Assembly (NCBI GenBank): GCA_024653385.1
Contig: JANLFZ010000185.1
Coordinates: 1-8,954 of the forward strand
Length of the DNA stretch: 8,954 nucleotides
DNA from: Thermoguttaceae bacterium
GTDB taxonomy: Bacteria; Planctomycetota; Planctomycetia; Pirellulales; Thermoguttaceae
Direction: 5' to 3'
This document shows, piece after piece, positions 1 through 5,609 of the stretch. How positions within the stretch are numbered: the stretch's first letter is position 1; each line of letters opens with the position of its first letter. Both the position numbers and the translations under genes were made by a program. The notes beneath the pieces were generated by a model, which saw nothing but the letters and a program-made list of their open reading frames with translations, did no database searches and was not told the origin of the DNA.

Positions 1-1
1 C

Positions 2-280
2 TTCCAGCGCGACTTGGTGCTCGAAGACCATTGGCGATTTTCGGGCATGCACTATGCGCGCACCTTGGAGGCTTGGCTGGCCCGCTGCGACGCCCAACGA
101 GCCGATCTGTTGCGATTGTTCGAGGCGAAGCTGGCGCCGAAGGATGCGGCCCGGCAGCTCCAGCGCTGGCGCATGTTCTTCATGGCCTGTTCCGAGCTTT
201 TTGGCTATCGGGGTGGCCGCGAATGGTTCGTCTCGCATTACCTCTTCTCCAAACGTCAGCAAAGCGAGCGCCAGGTATAG
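2..280 (+). CDS. CFA synthase-like SAM-dependent methyltransferase, 3' part only
   Basis: This is the last 92 codons of a gene that begins before the window; the frame is open from base 2 to a TAG stop. The visible part matches the C-terminal region of the cyclopropane-fatty-acyl-phospholipid synthase family: a SGMHYARTLEAWLARCDAQ segment (helix with the typical HYA-TL-W pattern) followed by FGYRGGREWFVSHYLF at the end. The family transfers a methylene or methyl group from SAM to the double bond of unsaturated phospholipid acyl chains at the inner membrane. The SAM-binding motif would lie upstream and cannot be seen. It is followed after 37 bases by a DUF2177 gene on the same strand, and a second, complete member of the broad family lies on the opposite strand at the right of the window. 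The ending differs from that paralogue, so they are not recent duplicates. The family call is fairly secure; the exact product (cyclopropane or methylated acyl chain) is unknown. Confidence 0.82.
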   Translation, partial: FQRDLVLEDHWRFSGMHYARTLEAWLARCDAQRADLLRLFEAKLAPKDAARQLQRWRMFFMACSELFGYRGGREWFVSHYLFSKRQQSERQV

Positions 281-317
281 AACGAATGCGTGGCGCCGAG
301 AAAGGGAAACGTAAACA

Positions 318-719
318 ATGATGTACTACCTGAAGCTGTACGCGGCCACATTCGTCGGATTTCTGGCAATCGACATGGTTTGGCTGGCCTTCGTCGCCCG
401 CGGCTTTTACAAGCACCACTTGGGCTTCTTGCTCAGCGAGCAGCCCAACTGGTGGGCCGCGATCGTGTTCTACTTGCTCTTCATCGCTGGGCTTCTCGTC
501 TTCGCCGTCGTGCCGGGGCTTCAGGCCGGCTCGCTCCGCAAGGCGCTCGTTTTGGGGGCCTTTTTCGGCCTGGTCGCCTACGCAACCTACGACCTAACGA
601 ACTTGGCGACGGTCAAGAAGTGGCCGTGGATCGTGACCGTCGTGGACATGGCGTGGGGCACGGTGCTGGCGGCATCGGTCACGGGCATCGGCTATGCGGT
701 TGGACGCTGGCTGCGATGA
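318..719 (+). CDS. DUF2177 family small integral membrane protein
   Basis: A 133-residue, very hydrophobic protein with four predicted membrane segments at about residues 6-27, 45-64, 75-93 and 103-127. The sequence YDLTNLATVKKWP (about residues 91-103) followed by VDMAWG (109-114) is the hallmark of DUF2177, as is the early AIDMVWL (17-23). No enzymatic role is established for the family that I know of. It is often found beside CFA synthase-like and DUF1365/FAD-oxidoreductase genes, which fits the partial methyltransferase gene 37 bases upstream, so a role in membrane-lipid modification or its envelope response is inferred. A purine-rich AGAAAGGG lies before the start, about 11 bases from the ATG. 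The second codon is also ATG, so the start could be one codon later. Length is normal for the family, with no sign of truncation. Confidence 0.85.
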   Translation: MMYYLKLYAATFVGFLAIDMVWLAFVARGFYKHHLGFLLSEQPNWWAAIVFYLLFIAGLLVFAVVPGLQAGSLRKALVLGAFFGLVAYATYDLTNLATVKKWPWIVTVVDMAWGTVLAASVTGIGYAVGRWLR

Positions 720-726
720 TCCTTCG

Positions 727-762
727 GGGTGGCGATCCACCCGTAGGTTCGGGCGGTGAACC
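727..762 (+). terminator. Two tandem GC-rich hairpins after DUF2177, no T-tract
   Basis: Seven bases after the DUF2177 stop there is a perfect 6-bp stem, GGGTGG (727-732) and CCACCC (737-742), with loop CGAT. It is followed by a 5-bp stem, GGTTC (746-750) and GAACC (758-762), with a 7-base loop. Neither is followed by a run of T, so this is not a classical intrinsic terminator. It may act as an mRNA 3' end stabiliser or assist factor-dependent termination of the lipid transcript before the sulfur operon promoter. Position is the main support. Confidence 0.35.
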
Positions 763-784
763 CGTCGTCTGAGGCGACCTGCGC

Positions 785-797
785 TGCAATAATTGCA
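785..797. promoter_or_regulatory. 13-base palindrome TGCAAT-A-ATTGCA, candidate operator
   Basis: TGCAAT (785-790) and ATTGCA (792-797) are perfect inverted repeats around a single A. It is AT-rich in a GC-rich setting and lies about 130 bases upstream of the predicted -35 box of the sulfur operon. A dimeric regulator could bind such a site, but no regulator gene is in the window and the motif was not matched to a known family. Chance occurrence is possible. Confidence 0.28.
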
Positions 798-925
798 CAG
801 TCAGTGGATTCCGTTCGGATGCGTTCTGCGTTTAGCGTGGCCATACCGAGCTTGTCGACCAACCAGCCGCATGCCCGTGGCGAGCTTTTCACATCGCCCA
901 CGTCTTTCGCGACGGGAACGTCAGA

Positions 926-954
926 TTGACCATGTGAAGGTCGATTTGTAGACT
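926..954 (+). promoter_or_regulatory. Sigma70-like promoter of the sulfur operon
   Basis: TTGACC (926-931) matches the -35 consensus at five of six bases, and TAGACT (949-954) matches the -10 consensus at four of six, with the optimal 17-base spacer. Transcription would begin near 960-962, giving a leader of about 70 bases before the ATG at 1031. The -35 box overlaps a short inverted repeat, GACC (928-931) and GGTC (939-942), that could be a repressor contact. The site also argues against translation from the in-frame ATG at 956, which would lie upstream of or at the transcript start. Confidence 0.5.
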
Positions 955-980
955 GATGTCACCCGCGGGGTTCATGTTCG

Positions 981-990
981 CGTTCGAACG
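981..990. promoter_or_regulatory. 10-base palindrome CGTTCGAACG in the operon leader
   Basis: A perfect 10-base palindrome about 20-30 bases downstream of the predicted transcription start, preceded by another perfect palindrome, CCCGCGGG, at 962-969. A downstream operator for a sulfide- or persulfide-sensing repressor would fit this position, but the motif is not recognised as belonging to a specific regulator. Short GC-rich palindromes arise easily by chance. Confidence 0.25.
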
Positions 991-1017
991 GGCGTGTACA
1001 AGGGCTTCGGTTCTTGC

Positions 1018-1023
1018 TGGAGG
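1018..1023 (+). promoter_or_regulatory. Ribosome binding site that decides the start at 1031
   Basis: TGGAGG lies 7 bases before the ATG at 1031, ideal spacing, and the codons that follow encode a signal peptide. The earlier in-frame ATG at 956 has no comparable site and falls on the predicted transcription start. Confidence 0.7.
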
Positions 1024-1030
1024 CCATGCA

Positions 1031-3031
1031 ATGAGACGCTTGTCGTGGAGGATTGCGCCGCTGGCGGCGTTGCTGGTTTTCATGTCTGTCGTGCCCGTGA
1101 AGGCTGCCGAGCGCAATCTCAAGGACTCCGAGTCGGCGACGCACGGAACAGGCGACGCATTTCATCAGGTGGTGGAGACGTACAAGTTCCCGGGAGTGGA
1201 AATCGTCCAATTCAACCTGCCGGTGCTCAGTCACTACTCCTACATGCTGGCGGCGGGTAAGGAAGCACTGGTCGTCGATCCCAGCCGCGACGTGGGCGTC
1301 TACCTAGACCACGCCAAGAAGCACGGCTTGACTGTCAGGGGCGTGTTCCTGACCCATTCGCACGCCGACTTTGTCGCGGGGCACATGGAATTGGTGCGGG
1401 CCCTGGGTGTCCCCATCTACCAGCACGCTGCCAGCGGCGCCAAGTACAAGATCGAGCCCTTGCGCGACGGATCGACGTTCAAGATCGGGAGCGTGACGAT
1501 CCATGCGATGGAAACGCCGGGCCACACGCCCGACGGGATGTGTGGCGTGGTGCTTGTCGAGGGCGACCGCCAGCCCAAGGCGATTTTCACTGGCGACACT
1601 TTGTTTGTCGGTTCTGTCGGCCGGCCCGACCTGCTGGAGGGCCAGATCACCGCCGCCACCCTGGCTGGGATGAGTTTCGACACCTGGCACAAGAAGCTGG
1701 CCAACCTGCCGGACAGTACGGTCGTTCTGCCGGCCCATGGCGCGGGATCGCTCTGCGGGGCGCACTTGTCCGATGACCCTGCGAGTACGATTGGCCGGGA
1801 GAAGGTGTCCAACCCCTATTTGCAGCATAAGGGGCGCAGCGAGTTCATTGCCGCGGTCTTGGAAGGGCTGCCCGAGGCGCCGCAGTACTTCAAGTACAAC
1901 GCGGCGATGAACCGCGAGGGCCCGCCCCTGGTGGCATGGGAGGCCGCTGCAAAACAGGCCAAGGCCGGCTTGACGCTGACGCAGGACGATAACCTCTGGC
2001 TCGTCGATGTTCGGGACGCTGCCAAGTATGCCGAAGGACATGTGGCCGGATCCGTAAACATTGGGCTGCGTGGCCGGTTGGAAACGTGGACGGGCACCAT
2101 GGTCCCTTGGGGTGCCCCCCTGGTGCTCATCGGCTCCGACGCGGAACTCAAAGAGACGGTCTTTCGACTCCATCGCGTGGGCTACTCTGGACAAGTGCTT
2201 CCCATCGGTGACTGGACCAAGGCGGGACTGCCTTTAGCACAAAGCGGCACCGTCAAGCCGGCTGAACTCTATGCCGCCATGCAGGCCGGCAATGCGCCAA
2301 TCATTGTGGACGTGCGTTTGCCAAGTGAGTGGATGGGGCTGCGGATCGGGACCGTCATCAACCTGCCGCTAACCCATCTCGCGGAGCTTTCCGGCAAGTT
2401 GGACCCCAATTCGCCTGTGGTGGCAGTGTGTAATAGTGCCTATCGCTCCAGTCTCGCGGTGGGAATCTTGCAGCGGAAAGGGTTCAAGAACGTCGCCAGT
2501 CTGGCCGGGGGCACACAGGCGTGGATCGACGCCGGTTACCCCGTGTTCGGCAACGAGCGCACGGCCGCTGGGTCTTCGGCGCCGAAGCGCGTCGTGCATT
2601 TGGCCGAACGTATTTCCCCTGCCGACCTCAATCGCCTGATCCAGGACTTGCCGGGCACATTTGACCTGGTGGACATCAGGCCGCCAGAGGCCTTCAAGGA
2701 CTATGGCCTTCCCGGCTCCAGGAACGCCGAGATTGCCGAGGTGCTCGCTAATCCGGGTTATTTGACCGGTGCCGGGCCCCTGATCCTGGTGGATCGCGAT
2801 GGGTCGCTGGCCATGATGGTGGCGGGCATCCTCTCGCAGAAGACCCAACGGCCGGTCAAGGCCCTGCACGGCGGCCTGGACGCTTACTGGCAGGAAACCG
2901 AGGGGAACCGTGCCGTAAGAGCGGTCCCGCTGCCTGCGGCCGGTGCTGTACGCCCCGAGACGGCTCCGGCACCCCCGGCATCCGGACCGTCCTCGCCCAC
3001 GACGCGCACAAAGAAGTCGGCTGGCTGTTAA
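1031..3031 (+). CDS. Secreted persulfide dioxygenase-like MBL-fold protein with three rhodanese domains
   Basis: A 666-residue protein. Residues 1-26 are a Sec-type signal peptide (RR near the start, hydrophobic core, cleavage near VKAA), so it should act in the periplasm. Residues about 50-300 form a metallo-beta-lactamase fold of the ETHE1/CstB-like sulfur group: THSHADFVAGH (108-118), ETPGH (161-165), FTGDTLFVGSVGRPDLL (186-202) and PAHGAGSLCG (234-243). By motif comparison with ETHE1, H109, H165 and D189 would bind iron. Three rhodanese folds follow: about 312-405, 408-508 and 525-625. Only the middle one keeps the active cysteine (C467 in CNSAYRS); the equivalent residue is G368 in the first and D588 in the third. 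A Pro/Ala-rich tail of about 35 residues ends in Cys666. The expected chemistry is oxidation of a persulfide (for example glutathione persulfide) to sulfite, with sulfane sulfur exchange to thiosulfate. It is first in an operon with two YeeE/YedE-type genes, 29 bases before the next. Family identity is strong; substrate and export are inferred. Confidence 0.88.
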   Translation: MRRLSWRIAPLAALLVFMSVVPVKAAERNLKDSESATHGTGDAFHQVVETYKFPGVEIVQFNLPVLSHYSYMLAAGKEALVVDPSRDVGVYLDHAKKHGLTVRGVFLTHSHADFVAGHMELVRALGVPIYQHAASGAKYKIEPLRDGSTFKIGSVTIHAMETPGHTPDGMCGVVLVEGDRQPKAIFTGDTLFVGSVGRPDLLEGQITAATLAGMSFDTWHKKLANLPDSTVVLPAHGAGSLCGAHLSDDPASTIGREKVSNPYLQHKGRSEFIAAVLEGLPEAPQYFKYNAAMNREGPPLVAWEAAAKQAKAGLTLTQDDNLWLVDVRDAAKYAEGHVAGSVNIGLRGRLETWTGTMVPWGAPLVLIGSDAELKETVFRLHRVGYSGQVLPIGDWTKAGLPLAQSGTVKPAELYAAMQAGNAPIIVDVRLPSEWMGLRIGTVINLPLTHLAELSGKLDPNSPVVAVCNSAYRSSLAVGILQRKGFKNVASLAGGTQAWIDAGYPVFGNERTAAGSSAPKRVVHLAERISPADLNRLIQDLPGTFDLVDIRPPEAFKDYGLPGSRNAEIAEVLANPGYLTGAGPLILVDRDGSLAMMVAGILSQKTQRPVKALHGGLDAYWQETEGNRAVRAVPLPAAGAVRPETAPAPPASGPSSPTTRTKKSAGC

Positions 3032-3060
3032 CGAACAGACTTGTCCGGAGGCCATCCCTC

Positions 3061-3591
3061 ATGAATGGAAACGGCTCCTCGCGGTCCGCTGGTCCCAAGC
3101 CCTACATGAACCCCTATCTTGCCGGCGTGGTTTTGGGCCTGACGCTGTTGGCCAGCTTTCTCGTCTTGGGCGTGGGTCTGGGCGCGTCGGCCGGCATTGC
3201 CCGCCTTGGCGCCTCCCTGCAAGGATGCATCATGCCCGGGCACGTGCAGGCGAGCGAGTACTTCGGCTCCTGGGGCAAGGCCCCGCTGCGCTACTACCTG
3301 GTGTACATGTTCGCGGGCACGCTCTTGGGCGGACTGGTCTCGGCCGTCGTGTCCCGGCGCGTGCAGCCACAACTTGAGCGCGGTCCGACGGCTCCTCGCG
3401 GCTTGCGCATTCTGTTGGCCCTCGTGGGTGGTGTGGTTGTGGGTTTCGCCAGCCGGTTGGCTTCGGGTTGTACCTCCGGCCAAGCTCTGACCGGCGGGGC
3501 AATGCTCGCCACCGGTAGTCTGCTGTTCCTGGTTTCAGTATTTGCCGGCGGCTATGCCACGGCGTACTTTGTCAGGAGGCAGTGGCAATGA
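3061..3591 (+). CDS. YeeE/YedE (TsuA-type) sulfur transporter, first half
   Basis: A 176-residue membrane protein with four predicted transmembrane segments (about 22-45, 77-97, 115-135, 146-170). The motif SRLASGCTSGQALTGG (131-146, Cys137) is characteristic of the YeeE/YedE sulfur-transport family, and GCIMPG (55-60) supplies a second cysteine, C56. In characterised TsuA proteins, conserved cysteines along the path take part in thiosulfate uptake. The positive-inside pattern (SRR to RGLR at 98-116, and VRRQW at the end) puts the C-terminus in the cytoplasm and both cysteine loops towards the periplasm. The length is about half of a full YeeE protein; the next gene encodes what looks like the other half, so the two probably form one channel. 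GGAGG at 3047-3051 lies 9 bases before the ATG. The stop overlaps the next start as ATGA, which indicates translational coupling and matched expression. The substrate (thiosulfate, persulfide or another sulfur species) cannot be read from sequence. Confidence 0.85.
   Translation: MNGNGSSRSAGPKPYMNPYLAGVVLGLTLLASFLVLGVGLGASAGIARLGASLQGCIMPGHVQASEYFGSWGKAPLRYYLVYMFAGTLLGGLVSAVVSRRVQPQLERGPTAPRGLRILLALVGGVVVGFASRLASGCTSGQALTGGAMLATGSLLFLVSVFAGGYATAYFVRRQWQ
3574..3579 (+). promoter_or_regulatory. Ribosome binding site that places the next start at 3588
   Basis: AGGAGG lies 8 bases before the ATG at 3588 but only 2 bases before the alternative GTG at 3582, which is too close. This favours the ATG that overlaps the upstream stop as ATGA (3588-3591). 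Confidence 0.7.
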
Positions 3592-5570
3592 TTACCACCT
3601 TCTTCGGCAGCGACGCGTTGGGATCGAACGGGGCGTTTCTCGTGGCCCTGGTCCTCGGCTTCGGTTTCGGCGTTGCGCTGGAACTAGCCGGCTTCGGCAG
3701 TTCCAGGAAGCTGTCCGGCATCTTCTATTTCCGTGATATGACCGTCCTCAAGGTCATGTTCACGGCCATGATCACGGCCATGCTCGGGCTGCACCTCCTT
3801 CTGGCGGTCGGGGTGATCACAAACGACCAGATCTACTTTCTGCCTACAGTGTATGGCGCTCAGATCCTCGGCGGTCTGATCTTTGGCGTGGGCTTTGCGA
3901 TGGCGGGCTGGTGTCCTGGCACCGCGGCGGTGGGAGTTGCCTCCGGCCGGTTGGATGCAGTGATCTTCCTGGTCGGGGCCATGGTCGGAAGCGTGCTCTT
4001 CAACGAACTCTACCCCACCTTGGCGCCTGTGTATCACTGGGGTGACGTGGGCGTGAAGTTTCTCTGGGCGGCGCTCGGAGTGTCCTCAAACGTGTTCGTG
4101 CTGGTCTTCGCCTGGGTCGCTGTGGTTGCGTTCTGGGGCGCGGAGTGGATCGAGAAGAAGGTCGCCGGCACCGGCGTGTACTTGGGCAGCCGATTTCTCA
4201 AGGTATTCAGCATTGCTATCCTTGTAGTCGGCGTCGCACAAGCGATTCTCCCGTCTGCCACTCCGACGCCTGTCGCTACGGCGGGAGCGGGAGAGCCGGC
4301 GCTGCTGGCGGCAGTCGAGGCGGGAGAGGACCACATCGAGCCCGAGGAGCTGGCCGACCGGCTCATGGCCGGCGACAAGACGCTGGTGCTGGTGGACATC
4401 CGAACGCCGGCCGAATTCGCCGCTTTCCACATCCCGGGAGCAGTCAACGTCTCCGTTTCCGAATTGCCCGACTACCTCGCCCCGCACAAGAACCAGGGCA
4501 CGATTGTCCTCTATTCCAACGGGATGACGCACCCAGCCCAGGCCCGCGACGCCCTGGCGCGCCTGGGCTTCAACAATGCCTATCTGTTGACCGACGGGCT
4601 GGACGGGTTCATGCGGCGCGTGCTCAAGCCTGTGTCCCTGCGCGAGGCTCCTGTGCCTTCGGATCTTGGCGCGAAGATTCGGGCATGGCGGCTCTTCTTC
4701 CTCGGTTCGCCGAAGTCCAGTGCTCCCCAGCCCGCCCTTGCGCCGGCTGAGGCGAACAAACTCGTCCTGCCCGAGTGGCTTGCGCAGAACCTTTCGCGCC
4801 AGGACGTTCGCATCATCGACGTGCGTCCCCAGCCGGCCTACAACAGCGGTCATATTCCCGGTGCCGTGCGCGTCGATCCGGAGCATCTCCGCGGTGTCGT
4901 GGGTGGCGTGTCGTCTATGCTGTTGCCCGGCGACATGATCGCGCGGCACCTGGGGCTTCTGGGGATTACGCCCAAGACGACGGTCGTCATCGTGCCCTCC
5001 GAGAAACTCCAGGACGCCACGCTGGTGGCCATTGCGTTGGAACGGGTCGGGCATCGTCGTTATGCGATCCTCGACGGCGGCTGGGAGAGGTGGGTCGCCG
5101 AGAAACGCCCCGTGGATACGGCCCTGCCAGAGGTCCACCCCACGGAATACCCTTTCGACCCCAAGGCCGACACATTCAGCGTAGACTACCGGACGGTGCT
5201 CCAGCACTCAGAGCGTAGGACCGCCGTGCTGCTCGACGTGCGCCCCGCCGACGCCTTCAGCGGCAAGAAGGTCGAAGAAGCGCGCGGCGGACATATCCCG
5301 GGTGCAGTGAATCGGCCCTTCACGAGCGATGTTGCCACGACCAACGGTACCACTGCGCTGAAGCCGGTTGCCGAACTGGAGCAGGCTTACGCCGGGCTGA
5401 TCCCCTCCAAGGACTCGCCCGTGGTTGTCTCCTGCCGCACCGGACACCAGGCCAGCCAGACCTTCTACGTGCTCAAGCACCTGTTGGGCTACCGCAACGT
5501 GATGTGGTACGACGGTGGATGGACCGAATGGGCCAGTCGGCCGGAGCTGCCGGTTGAGTCGAAGCCGTGA
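3588..5570 (+). CDS. YeeE/YedE second half fused to three rhodanese domains
   Basis: A 660-residue fusion. Residues 1-222 are a YeeE/YedE-type membrane part with about six segments (near 14-35, 56-77, 86-107, 112-138, 163-185, 204-222). Family motifs include FGFGVALELAGFGSSRKLSG (25-44), YFRDMTVLKVMFTAM (47-61) and GWCPGTAAVGVASGRLD (107-123), with Cys109 in the conserved CPGT. Three rhodanese folds follow at about 250-347, 390-510 and 530-655. Each keeps the DxR motif and at least one other fold feature (GHIPGA-type or a WxxW-like end), but only the last has the catalytic cysteine (C616 in CRTGHQAS). The first has S310 and the second P470 at that position. The Lys/Arg-rich loops at 40-55 and 190-205 should be cytoplasmic, which puts the residue-222 exit and all rhodanese domains in the periplasm. 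Together with the preceding half transporter it likely forms a sulfur channel with a built-in periplasmic sulfur-transfer arm. It is the last gene of the operon and ends 30 bases from a convergent gene. Confidence 0.85.
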   Translation: MITTFFGSDALGSNGAFLVALVLGFGFGVALELAGFGSSRKLSGIFYFRDMTVLKVMFTAMITAMLGLHLLLAVGVITNDQIYFLPTVYGAQILGGLIFGVGFAMAGWCPGTAAVGVASGRLDAVIFLVGAMVGSVLFNELYPTLAPVYHWGDVGVKFLWAALGVSSNVFVLVFAWVAVVAFWGAEWIEKKVAGTGVYLGSRFLKVFSIAILVVGVAQAILPSATPTPVATAGAGEPALLAAVEAGEDHIEPEELADRLMAGDKTLVLVDIRTPAEFAAFHIPGAVNVSVSELPDYLAPHKNQGTIVLYSNGMTHPAQARDALARLGFNNAYLLTDGLDGFMRRVLKPVSLREAPVPSDLGAKIRAWRLFFLGSPKSSAPQPALAPAEANKLVLPEWLAQNLSRQDVRIIDVRPQPAYNSGHIPGAVRVDPEHLRGVVGGVSSMLLPGDMIARHLGLLGITPKTTVVIVPSEKLQDATLVAIALERVGHRRYAILDGGWERWVAEKRPVDTALPEVHPTEYPFDPKADTFSVDYRTVLQHSERRTAVLLDVRPADAFSGKKVEEARGGHIPGAVNRPFTSDVATTNGTTALKPVAELEQAYAGLIPSKDSPVVVSCRTGHQASQTFYVLKHLLGYRNVMWYDGGWTEWASRPELPVESKP

Positions 5571-5574
5571 AGTG

Positions 5575-5609
5575 AGGTGCCAACCCCCACGTGACGAGGT
5601 TCAGCACCT
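5575..5609. terminator. Imperfect hairpin between convergent operons
   Basis: AGGTGC (5575-5580) pairs with GCACCT (5604-5609), and AACC (5582-5585) pairs with GGTT (5598-5601). This gives a 10-bp stem interrupted by small bulges, with a 12-base loop containing the palindrome CACGTG (5588-5593). It begins 4 bases after the plus-strand stop and extends over the last codons of the minus-strand gene, so it could end transcription from both sides. No T-tract follows on either strand, so intrinsic termination is uncertain. Confidence 0.38.

Larger units (their letters stand above)
720..1030. other. Regulatory intergenic region ahead of the sulfur operon
   Basis: These 311 bases lie between the DUF2177 stop and the start chosen for the dioxygenase-rhodanese gene. 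No convincing gene is seen on either strand. The region holds two short hairpins immediately after the DUF2177 stop (727-762), a 13-base inverted repeat (785-797), a sigma70-like promoter (926-954) and a leader of about 70 bases with palindromes CCCGCGGG (962-969) and CGTTCGAACG (981-990). The stretch around 780-950 looks somewhat less GC-rich than the flanking genes, as expected for regulatory DNA. It is the only long gap in the window, so regulation of the sulfur operon should reside here. Confidence 0.6.

Noticed and set aside
692..901. Minus-strand open frame of 69 codons in the intergenic gap
   Set aside because: No recognisable family, no good ribosome site, overlaps the DUF2177 end and the hairpins; a PhnB-like CGWL string in it seems coincidental.
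956..1030. Longer N-terminus for the dioxygenase-rhodanese gene starting at the ATG at 956
   Set aside because: It lacks a ribosome site, sits on the predicted transcription start, and the added 25 residues would precede a clear signal peptide.
1304..2194. Long antisense open frame of 296 codons opposite the dioxygenase gene
   Set aside because: It is a shadow of a GC-rich real gene; the translation is rich in R, H and Q without domain motifs.
3761..3782. Ten-base direct repeat CACGGCCATG with 12-base period
   Set aside because: It encodes the TAM-ITAM stretch of a membrane helix and is explained by codon use in a repetitive hydrophobic segment.
4163..4176. Inverted repeat CGCCGG-CA-CCGGCG inside the YeeE-rhodanese gene
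   Set aside because: A GC-rich coding stretch (AGTG residues); short palindromes are expected there and no internal gene end is nearby.
4086..5207. Antisense open frame of 373 codons opposite the rhodanese domains
   Set aside because: A low-complexity, His/Arg-rich shadow frame lying fully opposite well-supported rhodanese domains.
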